A stretch of 45,100 nt of DNA from JAAYUD01 sp036846645 (GCA_036846645.1 DAIUBN010000003.1:1-45100), one strand, 5' to 3'. Shown: positions 33,701-42,242, numbered from the stretch's first letter. The notes: generated by a model from the letters alone, not told the origin. Translations and numbers: made by a program.

Positions 33701-34051
33701 GAGTTGTGATGTGGTGATATGTTCTTCGTCTTTCACAACGAGCTTGCGAACCAAGTGAGTGATAGTCCAGAACAGGAATAAGATGGTTGCACCACTCATC
33801 AGTGCACTCATATAATTCACCATTTTGGCAACTGTCTCAGGACCGCTGGCAAAGTGCGAAAACAAATTTGCTACCAACATAAAGAAAGGTGCTCCAGGCG
33901 GGTGTCCTATCTCAAGCTTGTATCCTGTTGTGATGAACTCAGGACAGTCCCAAAAACTGGCTGTCGGCTCTATTGTCAAACAATAGACTGTTGCCGCTAT
34001 GGCAAATGTAATCCAACCGATAAGGTTGTTTACGTTTTTGTATTGTCTCAT
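30725..34051 (-). CDS. DUF2723 multi-spanning membrane protein (TMEM260-like GT-C candidate, possible O-mannosyltransferase)
   Basis: A 1108-residue protein. The ATG at 34051 is preferred over the TTG at 34054. The first ~750 residues contain about a dozen hydrophobic spans. The last ~350 residues are soluble and include TPR-like helices near the C-terminus (ALAALNYCEKVVPEYN, AEAYYQLGKKAQADHI). Near the N-terminus the first extracytoplasmic loop reads FWDCPEFITTGYKLEIGHPPGAPFF, with D35, E38 and the GHPPG motif. The same family includes human TMEM260, reported as a protein O-mannosyltransferase (GT117). The activity here is therefore an inference from family membership. It is first in an operon with a deacetylase and queG. 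Confidence 0.85.
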   Translation of the reverse strand: MRQYKNVNNLIGWITFAIAATVYCLTIEPTASFWDCPEFITTGYKLEIGHPPGAPFFMLVANLFSHFASGPETVAKMVNYMSALMSGATILFLFWTITHLVRKLVVKDEEHITTSQLITIMGSGFVGAMAYTFSDTFWFSAVEGEVYAFSSMFTAIVFWLILKWEDVADEAHSDRYLILITYLTGLSIGVHLLNLLCLPAIVLVYYYKKHPEADLKGSLLALLASMVLVGVVLYGIVPGVVKVGGWFELLCVNTLGMPFNTGVIFYIAILAAALIWAAYETFCEQNPNRMRYAFIVTIGLLGVPFYGHGASSVIIGIIVIAALYLYLSPKVQKKSKYKVSTRALNTAIICSMMLVIGYSSYALIVIRSVANPPMDQNSPEDIFTLGEYLGREQYGTRPLFYGPAFTSRVKFVQDGDYLKPVEESSGTKWIREEKKSPDEKDRYKSIPGETSYAYEQNMLFPRMYSSQYADGYKQWVNIKGHDVPYLDPQSGETTMVNMPTQWENLKFFFSYQLNFMYWRYFMWNFVGRQNDLQGSGEIEHGNWITGFKSIDKYLTGNQDLMPKDLANNKGHNVFYGLPLLLGIIGLLWQAYRGKKGVQQFWVVFFLFFMTGIAIVLYLNQTPGQPRERDYAYAGSFYAFAIWIGMGVAGIVHLLKKAKVSEVVAASLATIACILIPIQMAGQTWDDHDRSGRYVCRDFGQNYLNSMQQKGNPIIFTNGDNDTFPLWYNMDTEGVRQDARVCNLSYLQTDWYIDQMRRPAYSSPSLPINWKRIDYVSGTNEYVQIDPSIGAQIDSLYRAGGEEVGKYKAMLGDNPFEINNVFKNFVHSSNESARVIPTDSLVMNVNRNAVLKSGMMIPKGGEIPNNMVISLKGKRALYKSELMMLELLKNCNWTRPIYIAVTVGTENRLGMDNHFVLEGLAYRFTPFDTNKTGVTVDTEKMYDNMMHKFKFGGIDKHGIYLDENVMRMCFTHRRVFSQLITALMQEGKRDKALAALNYCEKVVPEYNVPYDYSNGSIQMAEAYYQLGKKAQADHIINDLAKKSIEYLNWYLSMGIQQISISSQEIEFNLAILDQEVKLMTKYKSNLSKQYTIQLNTIYDKYARYMKSAQ

Positions 34052-34054
34052 CAA

Positions 34055-34335
34055 TTTTGTTAATTAAAAGATATACACAATTTGGTGCAAAGATAGTGCA
34101 AACCGAATGCAGTACAAAATAAATGCAATATGAATTTACTTTTTAATGCATACAGTGGGACTCGTTTTCGCATTTGGGCAAAGATAGTGAAAAGATAAAT
34201 ATACCACTTTAAAACGTGTATTAGAATAATATTAATTAACGTGTTCTTGGTGTTGTATAATGCAGATAGGTTTTCTTGGATATTTCCCATATCTAATTAT
34301 AATGTCATCAAGTATAATGTATTTTATATAAAAAA
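34055..34335. other. Intergenic region upstream of the DUF2723 gene
   Basis: About 280 bp without a credible gene. It holds the promoter module at 34086-34125 and a second TATCTTTG on the minus strand at 34179-34186 (GGCAAAGATAGTG context on the plus strand), a possible additional start site. Confidence 0.5.
34086..34125 (-). promoter_or_regulatory. Conserved 40-bp promoter module upstream of the DUF2723 gene (copy B)
   Basis: The minus strand has TATCTTTG (34088-34095) and a TTTG -33 element (34115-34118) with 19-bp spacing. About 35 of 40 bases match the ychF promoter module at 21011-21050, including bases outside both boxes. Confidence 0.75.
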
Positions 34336-34378
34336 ATCGACGACACAAACTTATATTATACAAGTTTGTGTCGTCGAT
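34336..34378 (-). terminator. Strong terminator of polA
   Basis: ATCGACGACACAAACTT (34336-34352) and AAGTTTGTGTCGTCGAT (34362-34378) form a perfect 17-bp stem with a 9-nt loop. On the minus strand it is followed by TTTTTTATATAAAA. It lies 30 bp past the polA stop. Confidence 0.92.
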
Positions 34379-34408
34379 GAAAATTTAATAAAACAATTTC
34401 TTGCTTAA

Positions 34409-37219
34409 TCAATGTGCTTCTAACCAGTTCTTTCCCCAACCGCAATCGGCTTTGAGGGGCACAAGCATCTTATAGGCTCCTTCCATCTCTTTTATCACAA
34501 TCTGTTCTACACGTTCTCGCTCTTCAGGATAGACGCTGAAGTTCAATTCATCGTGTACTTGCAATATCATCTTACTGCGAAGTCCTTCTGCTTCAAAGCT
34601 TTCGTAGATTCTAGCCATCGCTACTTTGATTATGTCGGCAGCACTACCTTGGATAGGAGCGTTGACTGCATTCCTTTCGGCATATCCACGAACAATGGCA
34701 TTGTGCGAATTGATGTCTGGAAGGAAACGTTTCCTGTGGAACATTGTTTCTACATATCCTTTCTCACGGGCATCTGCGATGCTTTTATCGATGTATGTTC
34801 TGACCTGAGGGAATGTGATAAAATAGTTATCGATAAGTTCTTTTGCTTCTTTCCTATCTATGGTGAGTCGCTCTGCCAAACCGAATGCTGATATACCATA
34901 AATGATACCAAAGTTGGCAGTCTTGGCTTTACGTCGCATATCAGAGTTCACTTCATCGATAGGAATCTTGTAGATTTTAGCCGCTGTTGCAGCATGTATA
35001 TCAAAGCCGTGGTTGAAGGCTTCTATCATATTTGTATCTCCACTAAGATGTGCCATGATACGGAGTTCGATTTGAGAATAATCGGCAGAGAAGAATTCGC
35101 ATCCTTCGTCTGGGATGAATGCCTTTCTTATTTCTTTTCCTTCTTCATCTCTAACCGGTATATTTTGCAAGTTAGGATTGCTCGAACTCAATCTGCCAGT
35201 GGAAGTTACGGTTTGATTGAAGGAAGTATGTATACGTCCTGTCTTCGGGTTAATCAACAACGGAAGGTTATCGATATAGGTGCTGAGCAATTTCTTTATA
35301 CCACGATAGTCGAGTATCTTTTCGATAACCGGATGTTTGTGTCTCAAATTCTCTAGCACTTCTTCGGATGTTACATATTGTCCTGTTTTTGTCTTCTTGG
35401 CTTTCTCTACTACTTTCAATTTTTCGAAGAGTACTTCTCCAACTTGCTTTGGTGAGGCGATATTGAAAGTAGTACCGGCAAGTTGGTAAATCTCTTTCTC
35501 GATTTCAACCATCTTGGTGCTGAGTTCTGTTGATAGTTGCTTAAGTGCAATCGTATCTACTAAAACTCCATTGCTTTCCATCTTTGCCAAAACTGGTATA
35601 AGCGGCATCTCCAAATCGTAGAATAATTGTTCGCAATTGTTTTTCTTCAATTCTTCTACCAATTTGTTTTTAAGCTGGAGTGTGATATCTGCATCTTCGC
35701 AAGCGTATTCGTAAACTTCGGTAGGAGCGAGGTCGCGCATATTTTTTTGTTTCTTTCCTCTTTCTCCTATAATTTCTTCGATATGCACTGTTTTGTAGTG
35801 TAGGTAGATTTCAGCGAGATAGTCCATGTTGTGATGAAGTTCGGGCTGAATCACATAATGAGCTACCATTGTATCGAAAATCTTTCCTTTCAGTTCGATC
35901 CCATAATTTTTAAGAATCAGTATGTCGTACTTAATGTTCTGTCCAATTTTTAAAGTATTGGGATTTTCGAATAGTGGCTTGAATTCATTAACAATATTTA
36001 GTGCTTCTTCTTTTTCGGGTGGAACACTTACATAGAATGCTTCGTTTTCTTTAATCGAAAAGCTCATTCCTACCAATTCTGCACTTATTGGGTCTGTTCC
36101 CGTAGTCTCAGTATCTAGACTTAAAAAATTGGATGTAATTAAATATTCGATTAAATGCGCTCTTCTTTCTTTATTATCAACGAGTTGGTATTTGGTATCA
36201 CTTGTTTTTAAGCTTCTAAAATCCGAAATATTTTCGTCTCCCGACTCATCGGTCGGATTTTCAGAAAATAGAGACGGTTGAGAAGTAGCATTTTCATTGC
36301 CGAACAATGAAGGTTGATTGACTTCTTTCTTCGGCATCTGATTTTCTCCTAATACTCTTTTGGTGAGTGTATGAAATTCTAAGTCATCGAAGATGGACTT
36401 TAATTTTTCTTCGTCCGGTTTTTCTCTTTTGAGTTCCTCAAGATTCAGTTCGATTGGAACATCCAACTTTATTGTTGCCAATAATTTTGAGAGTCGAATC
36501 TGTTCTTTATTATTTTCGACTTTCAATTTTAATGCACCCTTTAAGTTGTCCGAATTTTCAAGTAAGCTTTCTATGTTCCCAAATTCGTCTATCAATTTCT
36601 GTGCAGTTTTCTCTCCTACTCCCGGACAACCTGGAATATTATCAACTGCATCTCCCATCAGTCCAAGTAGATCGATCACTTGAATCGGGTCTTTCAGTTG
36701 GTACTTCTCTTTTATTTCTTCAATACCTAATATCTCGTAACCCTTTTCTCCAGTTTTGGGACGATACAGATATACATTCTTTCTTACCAATTGTGCATAG
36801 TCTTTATCGGGTGTCAGCATGTAGGTTTCTATTTCTTCCTTTGATGCTTGTGCCGACAATGTCCCAATCACATCATCTGCCTCAAAGTTTTGTACTTCGA
36901 GGATAGGAATGTTGTATGCTCTGATTATCTCTTTTATAATGGGTACGGATTTACTAATATCTTCTGGCGTTTCTTCTCTTTGTGCCTTATATTCCTTATA
37001 CATTTCTTTGCGGAACGTCGGTCCCGATGGGTCAAAGGCAATGCCAATATGAGTAGGATTTTCTCTTTTCAATACATCTTCTAATGTATTGACGAAACCG
37101 AGAACTGCAGAAGTGTTCATTCCTTTTGAATTGATTCTTGGATTCTTGATCATAGCATAGTATGCTCTAAATATCAAGGCATACGCATCTAAAAGAAAAA
37201 GTTTGTTATTGAAACTCAT
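34409..37219 (-). CDS. polA: DNA polymerase I
   Basis: A 936-residue polymerase for Okazaki fragment processing and repair. Residues about 1-290 are the 5'-3' exonuclease (LLDAYALIFRAYYA, EADDVIGTLS, TPDKDYAQLV, GDAVDNIPGCPGVGEKTA). Residues about 345-530 are the 3'-5' exonuclease with its acidic residues kept (FLSLDTETTGTDP, YACEDADITLQL), so proofreading is probably active. The C-terminal polymerase has motif A SADYSQIELRIMAHLSGD, motif B RRKAKTANFGIIYG and motif C QVHDELNF. A Ser/Pro/Asn-rich linker of about 45 residues separates the first two domains. Confidence 0.98.
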   Translation of the reverse strand: MSFNNKLFLLDAYALIFRAYYAMIKNPRINSKGMNTSAVLGFVNTLEDVLKRENPTHIGIAFDPSGPTFRKEMYKEYKAQREETPEDISKSVPIIKEIIRAYNIPILEVQNFEADDVIGTLSAQASKEEIETYMLTPDKDYAQLVRKNVYLYRPKTGEKGYEILGIEEIKEKYQLKDPIQVIDLLGLMGDAVDNIPGCPGVGEKTAQKLIDEFGNIESLLENSDNLKGALKLKVENNKEQIRLSKLLATIKLDVPIELNLEELKREKPDEEKLKSIFDDLEFHTLTKRVLGENQMPKKEVNQPSLFGNENATSQPSLFSENPTDESGDENISDFRSLKTSDTKYQLVDNKERRAHLIEYLITSNFLSLDTETTGTDPISAELVGMSFSIKENEAFYVSVPPEKEEALNIVNEFKPLFENPNTLKIGQNIKYDILILKNYGIELKGKIFDTMVAHYVIQPELHHNMDYLAEIYLHYKTVHIEEIIGERGKKQKNMRDLAPTEVYEYACEDADITLQLKNKLVEELKKNNCEQLFYDLEMPLIPVLAKMESNGVLVDTIALKQLSTELSTKMVEIEKEIYQLAGTTFNIASPKQVGEVLFEKLKVVEKAKKTKTGQYVTSEEVLENLRHKHPVIEKILDYRGIKKLLSTYIDNLPLLINPKTGRIHTSFNQTVTSTGRLSSSNPNLQNIPVRDEEGKEIRKAFIPDEGCEFFSADYSQIELRIMAHLSGDTNMIEAFNHGFDIHAATAAKIYKIPIDEVNSDMRRKAKTANFGIIYGISAFGLAERLTIDRKEAKELIDNYFITFPQVRTYIDKSIADAREKGYVETMFHRKRFLPDINSHNAIVRGYAERNAVNAPIQGSAADIIKVAMARIYESFEAEGLRSKMILQVHDELNFSVYPEERERVEQIVIKEMEGAYKMLVPLKADCGWGKNWLEAH

Positions 37220-37278
37220 AAATTATTGATTTTAGTGCGTAAAATTACGAAAAAATACGTTATTAATGGTTTTATTAT

Positions 37279-37286
37279 TATTTTTG
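37279..37286 (+). promoter_or_regulatory. -7 element for the polyprenyl synthetase gene
   Basis: TATTTTTG fits TAnnTTTG and ends 18 bp before the ATG at 37305. No -33 box is clear. Confidence 0.45.
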
Positions 37287-37304
37287 TATCGTAATTAAGA
37301 TAAA

Positions 37305-38279
37305 ATGGTAAGTATATCAAAAATTAGTCAACCTATTCAGCAAGAATTGTCAGAATTTAGGAACTTATTTGAGTTATCCCTTCGTTCTGATAATCCTTTG
37401 CTTCAACGTATCTCTGATCATATCTTAGCCAAAAAGGGAAAGATGATGCGTCCAATTCTAATTTTGTTGATGGCCAGGCTTCATGGTAAAATTGAAAAAC
37501 CAACTTTATATACAGCAGTTTCATTGGAATTACTTCATACTGCGAGTTTGGTTCATGATGATGTTGTCGATGATAGTAAAGAAAGACGTGGGCAGAAGTC
37601 TGTCAATGCGATATTTGACAATCGTGTTGCTGTGCTTTCTGGTGATTATATTTTGGCTACTAGTTTGAATTATGCTTCCAAAACGCGACATATTGATATC
37701 ATTAATGTTGTATCACGCTTAGGTTGCGATCTTTCTGATGGTGAACTTCTTCAGTTAGAGAATATTGGGAAGATTGACTTTAAAGAGGAAGATTATTACC
37801 AAGTTATTCGTAAAAAGACAGCAGCTTTATTCTCTGCCTGTGCCATGACAGGGTCACTTTCTGTATCGGATGATAAAGATTTCTCTGATTTTGCTTTCAG
37901 TATTGGTGATTTGATGGGAATTTGTTTCCAAATTCGTGATGATATTTTCGATTATTATGATGAAGATAAGATAGGTAAACCCACTCATCAGGATATGTTA
38001 GAAGGTAAACTGACGTTACCAGCCATCTATATTCTTAATCATTTTTCTGAGCCTTGGCTTAAAGATACTGCTATTGGTATAAAAAACGGTACTGCTTCAT
38101 TGGATGAAATAAAGAAGTTCTCTAACTTTATTATTTCGCATGGTGGAATAGAATACGCCGAGCAAAAAATGAATGAATTTCATCAACAAGCTTTAGATAA
38201 GTTATTGACTTTACCTGATAATGAAATCCGCTCTTCTTTGATAGCTTATTTGGATTACATTGTTGGTAGAGATATTTAA
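37305..38279 (+). CDS. Polyprenyl (octaprenyl/heptaprenyl-type) diphosphate synthase
   Basis: A 324-residue trans-isoprenyl diphosphate synthase that extends allylic diphosphates with IPP, probably for the menaquinone side chain. The first aspartate-rich motif is LVHDDVVDDSKERRG (DDxxD, about 84-88). The second is QIRDDIFDYYDED (DDxxD, near 210), followed by GKPTHQDMLEGKLTLPAIY. Length matches IspB-like long-chain synthases. Product chain length cannot be read reliably. It is isolated, divergent from polA and convergent with deoC, with a palindromic repeat after its stop. Confidence 0.92.
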   Translation: MVSISKISQPIQQELSEFRNLFELSLRSDNPLLQRISDHILAKKGKMMRPILILLMARLHGKIEKPTLYTAVSLELLHTASLVHDDVVDDSKERRGQKSVNAIFDNRVAVLSGDYILATSLNYASKTRHIDIINVVSRLGCDLSDGELLQLENIGKIDFKEEDYYQVIRKKTAALFSACAMTGSLSVSDDKDFSDFAFSIGDLMGICFQIRDDIFDYYDEDKIGKPTHQDMLEGKLTLPAIYILNHFSEPWLKDTAIGIKNGTASLDEIKKFSNFIISHGGIEYAEQKMNEFHQQALDKLLTLPDNEIRSSLIAYLDYIVGRDI

Positions 38280-38286
38280 ATATTCA

Positions 38287-38334
38287 ATTGTATAAGGCTT
38301 ATAAAATATATTGTACTTATAAGCCCTATACAAT
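38287..38334. repeat. Palindromic intergenic repeat, TATAAGGC family, copy 3
   Basis: Arms ATTGTATAAGGCTTATA (38287-38303) and TATAAGCCCTATACAAT (38318-38334) pair with one mismatch in 17 around a 14-nt loop, between convergent genes. It may act as a bidirectional terminator. Confidence 0.7.
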
Positions 38335-38352
38335 CTCATTATTTCTATAGTT

Positions 38353-39255
38353 TTAGAAGAATTTTATTTCTTCTCCTTCAATTTCTGAGAGTAGGAGATT
38401 GGCAAGTCTGCTTGTTCCCAATCTGAATAACTTATTATTCAACCATTCTTCACCAAGAATTTTCTTTACTATTGAATAGTAAACGATTGCATCATGAACA
38501 GTATTTATTCCACCAGCCGGTTTAAAACCAACTTTTCTTCCTGTCTTTTCGTAATACTCTTTTATTGCTTGACACATTACGTATGCTGCTTCTGGTGTTG
38601 CTGCTGGATTTTGTTTTCCAGTTGAAGTTTTTATGAAATCTGCACCACAGTACATTGCCAGAATTGATGCCTTCTTAATGTTGGTCGCCGTTTTTAAAGC
38701 TCCTGTTTCAAGAATTACTTTCAATGTGCGATCTTTGCAAGATGCCTTTATCTCCTCAATATCATCACAAAGACCTTCGTAATCTTTATTGAAGAACTTT
38801 CCTACTGGCAGTACAATATCAATCTCTGTTGCACCACCCATTATTGCCATTGCTACTTCGGCAATTTTTACTTCTATAAATGTTTGTGACGAAGGGAAAC
38901 TGCCTGCTACACAGGTTATCCCAACGTTTTCTACTTCCAGCGTATTTTTTACTATTTCGGCAAAATTAGGGTATACACAGATTGATGCAACATTCTTCAG
39001 ATTGGCATAATCGTTATCAAATTTGTTTACCTTCTCAGTAAATTCCATAACGGTCTTGTCATTATCTTCTGTCTTTAAAGTTGTTAGATCAATACAATTG
39101 AATAGTAATTTCTTTACTTCTTTTGTATCGTTTGTTGGCACTTCTTTTTCGATGATTTCTGCAACCTTTTGGGCAACTTCTTCATCTTTAATGTTGGTAT
39201 TGTACTTTGCAAGTGCTTCTTCATACTTGCTTTTTTCTTTCATGTTTTCTTCCAT
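38353..39255 (-). CDS. deoC: Deoxyribose-phosphate aldolase
   Basis: A 300-residue class I aldolase cleaving 2-deoxyribose 5-phosphate to glyceraldehyde 3-phosphate and acetaldehyde in deoxynucleoside catabolism. The Schiff-base Lys is in ADFIKTSTGKQ. The second essential Lys is in GFKPAGGINT. EIDIVLPVGKFFNKDYEG and LKVILETGALKT match the TIM-barrel core. It is longer than the common 220-residue form, with an N-terminal helical extension of about 50 residues as in the DeoC type of Bacteroidetes. The ATG at 39243 is an alternative start. It lies 1 bp after the MazG-like gene stop. Confidence 0.95.
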   Translation of the reverse strand: MEENMKEKSKYEEALAKYNTNIKDEEVAQKVAEIIEKEVPTNDTKEVKKLLFNCIDLTTLKTEDNDKTVMEFTEKVNKFDNDYANLKNVASICVYPNFAEIVKNTLEVENVGITCVAGSFPSSQTFIEVKIAEVAMAIMGGATEIDIVLPVGKFFNKDYEGLCDDIEEIKASCKDRTLKVILETGALKTATNIKKASILAMYCGADFIKTSTGKQNPAATPEAAYVMCQAIKEYYEKTGRKVGFKPAGGINTVHDAIVYYSIVKKILGEEWLNNKLFRLGTSRLANLLLSEIEGEEIKFF

Positions 39256-39256
39256 A

Positions 39257-39580
39257 TTATCTTAATTTACTGTTGTTTATATGTCTTTCTTTATCTCTAT
39301 TTGTTTTCTTTTCAATGCTCTTTTGTAGGGCTTCTGTTAGATTAACGCCAGTTTGATTGGCTATACAGATTAATACCCATAATACATCGGCAATTTCTTC
39401 TTCTAAATTATCTTTTTCTCCAGCTTTGAATGATTGATCGCCATATTTTCTTGCCATGACTCTTGCAAGTTCACCTACTTCTTCGGTTAGCACCGTCATG
39501 TTTGTTAGTTCACTGAAATATCTAACTCCATATTTCTTTATCCACTCATCTACAGCTATTTGCGCCTCTTCTATTGTCAT
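39257..39580 (-). CDS. MazG-like nucleotide pyrophosphohydrolase
   Basis: A 107-residue all-alpha NTP pyrophosphatase of the MazG/dUTPase superfamily. The metal-binding acidic motifs are TEEVGELARVMAR (EExxE) and EEEIADVLWVLICIANQ (ExxD), separated by a short KYGD loop. Single-domain members hydrolyse (d)NTPs for pool cleaning, but the exact nucleotide is not evident. It lies 1 bp from both dtd (upstream) and deoC (downstream), so the three are surely co-transcribed. Confidence 0.9.
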   Translation of the reverse strand: MTIEEAQIAVDEWIKKYGVRYFSELTNMTVLTEEVGELARVMARKYGDQSFKAGEKDNLEEEIADVLWVLICIANQTGVNLTEALQKSIEKKTNRDKERHINNSKLR

Positions 39581-39581
39581 A

Positions 39582-40034
39582 TTATTCTTTATTTTTAGTA
39601 TCCATTAGTATTGTTACGGGACCATTATTTAAGAGTTCAACTTTCATATCGGCTCCAAATTCTCCAGTCCCTACTTCTTTGCCTAAATCTTTACTGACTT
39701 CTTTACAAAATTCTTTATAAAGAGGTTCCGATATTTCTCCTTTTGCAGCTTTAATATATGAAGGTCTGTTGCCTTTCTTAGTCGATGCGTGAAGTGTGAA
39801 TTGGCTTATTATAAGGATCTCACCACTTATATCAAGTATTGATTTATTCATCACACCATCTTCATCATCAAATATTCTAAGGTTCACGACCTTTTTACTA
39901 AGCCATTCTATATCTTCTTTACCATCAGATTCTTCTATACCAACTAATATCAGTAGGCCTTCTCCAATTGCAGATTTAACTACTTGATTGATGGTGACTG
40001 ATGCATGACTAACTCTCTGAATCACTAAACGCAT
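39582..40034 (-). CDS. dtd: D-aminoacyl-tRNA deacylase
   Basis: A 150-residue proofreading enzyme that hydrolyses D-aminoacyl-tRNA (and Gly-tRNA-Ala). It begins MRLVIQRVSHASVTI, has the conserved SQFTLHASTKKGNRPSY (S-Q-F-T-L and Gly-Asn-Arg-Pro), and ends with GPVTILMDT, where the cis Gly-Pro motif contributes to chiral selection. Length is standard. It is first of the tight dtd, MazG-like, deoC group. The 195-bp region between it and uvrC shows no clear hairpin or promoter. Confidence 0.96.
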   Translation of the reverse strand: MRLVIQRVSHASVTINQVVKSAIGEGLLILVGIEESDGKEDIEWLSKKVVNLRIFDDEDGVMNKSILDISGEILIISQFTLHASTKKGNRPSYIKAAKGEISEPLYKEFCKEVSKDLGKEVGTGEFGADMKVELLNNGPVTILMDTKNKE

Positions 40035-40229
40035 TTCTATTTATTCTTTTATTATTCTCTGTTTTAACTCTTTATCTTTATCGTTAAGACGTATTTTTTC
40101 TTCCCTTTCGTTAAAGATCATTTATACTGAAAACTAAACAAAACTGACGCTTATATCTATGCTTTAACGCCCTTTTTCTTTGCTCTTGTGGCAAAGATAA
40201 GGAACATTGTTTGAATAGCAAATTTTATA

Positions 40230-42050
40230 TTATTCTTTCAATCCTTCTTTGATGATTTTAGCTTTTGAAGCACCAATCAGTTCGATTAATTCTTGTTCTT
40301 CAGCTTGTCTTATTCTATTCACACTCTTATATTTTTTAAGTAAATTGCTCTTTGTCTTTTCTCCAATTCCTTTAATATTATCTAGTGCAGATGCTATTTG
40401 CCTTTTACTCCTTTTATCTCTATGGAATGTGATAGCAAAACGGTGAACCTCATCTTGTATTCTCGTCATTAGTTTGAATAATGCACTATTTTGCTTTAAT
40501 CCAATCTCCGCTGGTGGAAAACCGAATAATAGTTTCGAAGTGCGGTGATGTCCGTCTTTAGCCAATCCTGCAATAGGTATTTTGAGCTTCAATTCGTCTT
40601 CTACTACTTCTCTTACTATATCCATTTGGCCTATTCCACCATCTGTAATGATAAGGTCTGGTAGTGTAGCATTCTCATCTCGAAGTCTAGTATATCTTCT
40701 TCTAACTACTTCTGCCATCGATGCATAATCATCAGGGCCAACGACTGTCTTTATATTATACTTCCTATAGTCCTTTTTACATGGTTTCAGCTTTTCGAAG
40801 ACGATGCATGCTGCTACTGCATCAGAGCCTTGAATATTTGAATTATCGAAGCTTTCTATCCTCATAGGCAGCTTTTCCAGGTGTAGTTGAGATTGAATCT
40901 CTTTCATGAGTCTTACATCTCTTTGTTCGGGATTCAACTTTTCAGCCTGTTTCAGCCTATCAACCTTATATTGCTTCACATTCATCTCAGAAAGCTCCAG
41001 TAGCTTCTTTTTATCTCCTCGCTGCGGTATGGTAAATATAGTATTTTTCAATTCCAGATCTATTTCGAATGGCACTATGATTTCTTTAGCCTTACTTCCA
41101 TAGCGCTCTCTCATTTCGGCAATACCCAGTGCCAATAGTTCATCTTTACTCTCATTCAGCCTTTTCTTATATTCGAAGGTGAAAGCTTGATTGATAGCAC
41201 CTTTTGTGATATGCAGATAGTTGATAAATGCAGATTTCTCACCATCTTCCTCTATATTGAATACATCTATATTATGAAGGGCAGGATTGACAACTTCCGA
41301 TTTCGATCGGTATTTTTCTATTAGGAGATATCTCCTCTTTAATACTTCAGCTTCTTCGAATTTTAAATTCAAAGATAGCTCTTGCATTTTTTCATATATC
41401 TCTTTCGCTATGTCTTGTATGTCCCCACTGAGTATTCTTTTTATTTCCTCAATATTATTCTTATATTCTTCTTTGCTTTGTTTACCAATACATGGCCCTT
41501 TGCAGTTATTGATATGATATTCTAAGCATACTTTAAATTTACCATCCCTTATGCTGCTATCGGTAAGATTTAAATTGCAGGTACGTAGAGGGTAAAGATG
41601 CTTAATTAAGTCCAGCAAAACATACATTGCCCCTACATTACTATATGGGCCGTAGTATGTACCTCTACCTTTTATTATTTGCCTTGTTTTTATAACTTTT
41701 GGAAAAGGTTCGTTTGTAACGCATAGTGAAGGATACGTTTTATCGTCTTTCAGTAATACATTATAGTGAGGCTTATATTTCTTTATTAGATTGTTTTCTA
41801 GTAGAAGTGCATCTTCTTCGCTATTTACCACAATATATCTGATATCTGCGATCTTTGTTACTAATAGTTTTGTTTTGAATGAATCATGCTCTTTACTAAA
41901 ATACGAATAAACTCTTCTTTTTAGGTTCTTAGCCTTACCTACATATATTATAGTTCCTTGATCATTTAGATATTGATAAATGCCTGGACCTTCGGGGAGG
42001 TTCATTACTATTCCCCGAATGTAGTCATTCATTTTATCTGTTTGCTTCAT
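40230..42050 (-). CDS. uvrC: Excinuclease ABC subunit C
   Basis: The dual-incision nuclease of nucleotide excision repair, 606 residues from the ATG at 42050. The frame continues to a TTG at 42077, and another ATG at 42032 (MNDYIRG) is also possible. The N-terminal GIY-YIG domain reads GIYQYLNDQGTIIYVGKAKNLKRRVYSYF. A UVR motif (LNLKFEEAEVLKRRYLLIEKY) binds UvrB. The C-terminal RNase H-like nuclease has SFDNSNIQGSDAVAACIVFE. The end is a helix-hairpin-helix pair (LDNIKGIGEKTKSNLLKKYKS). It lies downstream of mnmG, with 220 bp between them containing the parS-like palindrome. Confidence 0.96.
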   Translation of the reverse strand: MKQTDKMNDYIRGIVMNLPEGPGIYQYLNDQGTIIYVGKAKNLKRRVYSYFSKEHDSFKTKLLVTKIADIRYIVVNSEEDALLLENNLIKKYKPHYNVLLKDDKTYPSLCVTNEPFPKVIKTRQIIKGRGTYYGPYSNVGAMYVLLDLIKHLYPLRTCNLNLTDSSIRDGKFKVCLEYHINNCKGPCIGKQSKEEYKNNIEEIKRILSGDIQDIAKEIYEKMQELSLNLKFEEAEVLKRRYLLIEKYRSKSEVVNPALHNIDVFNIEEDGEKSAFINYLHITKGAINQAFTFEYKKRLNESKDELLALGIAEMRERYGSKAKEIIVPFEIDLELKNTIFTIPQRGDKKKLLELSEMNVKQYKVDRLKQAEKLNPEQRDVRLMKEIQSQLHLEKLPMRIESFDNSNIQGSDAVAACIVFEKLKPCKKDYRKYNIKTVVGPDDYASMAEVVRRRYTRLRDENATLPDLIITDGGIGQMDIVREVVEDELKLKIPIAGLAKDGHHRTSKLLFGFPPAEIGLKQNSALFKLMTRIQDEVHRFAITFHRDKRSKRQIASALDNIKGIGEKTKSNLLKKYKSVNRIRQAEEQELIELIGASKAKIIKEGLKE

Positions 42051-42242
42051 AGCTTTACTTTTTATTAATGCTATCAATATATTTTCTAACTCTAATTTTC
42101 TTCTATATTATCTATTCTTATTCTCTTCTCAAAACGTCTCTTTATCTCTTTCTTAAAGTATAACTTTAATTCGATTTTTGAAAAACATTATTTCCTTTAT
42201 TCATTTATTCTCAGCTATTTAAATACTGATACGTCAACCCTT

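Noticed and set aside
34060..34290. 76-codon frame on the minus strand upstream of the DUF2723 gene
   Set aside because: It overlaps the promoter module and has a composition typical of translated AT-rich non-coding DNA, with no recognisable motif.
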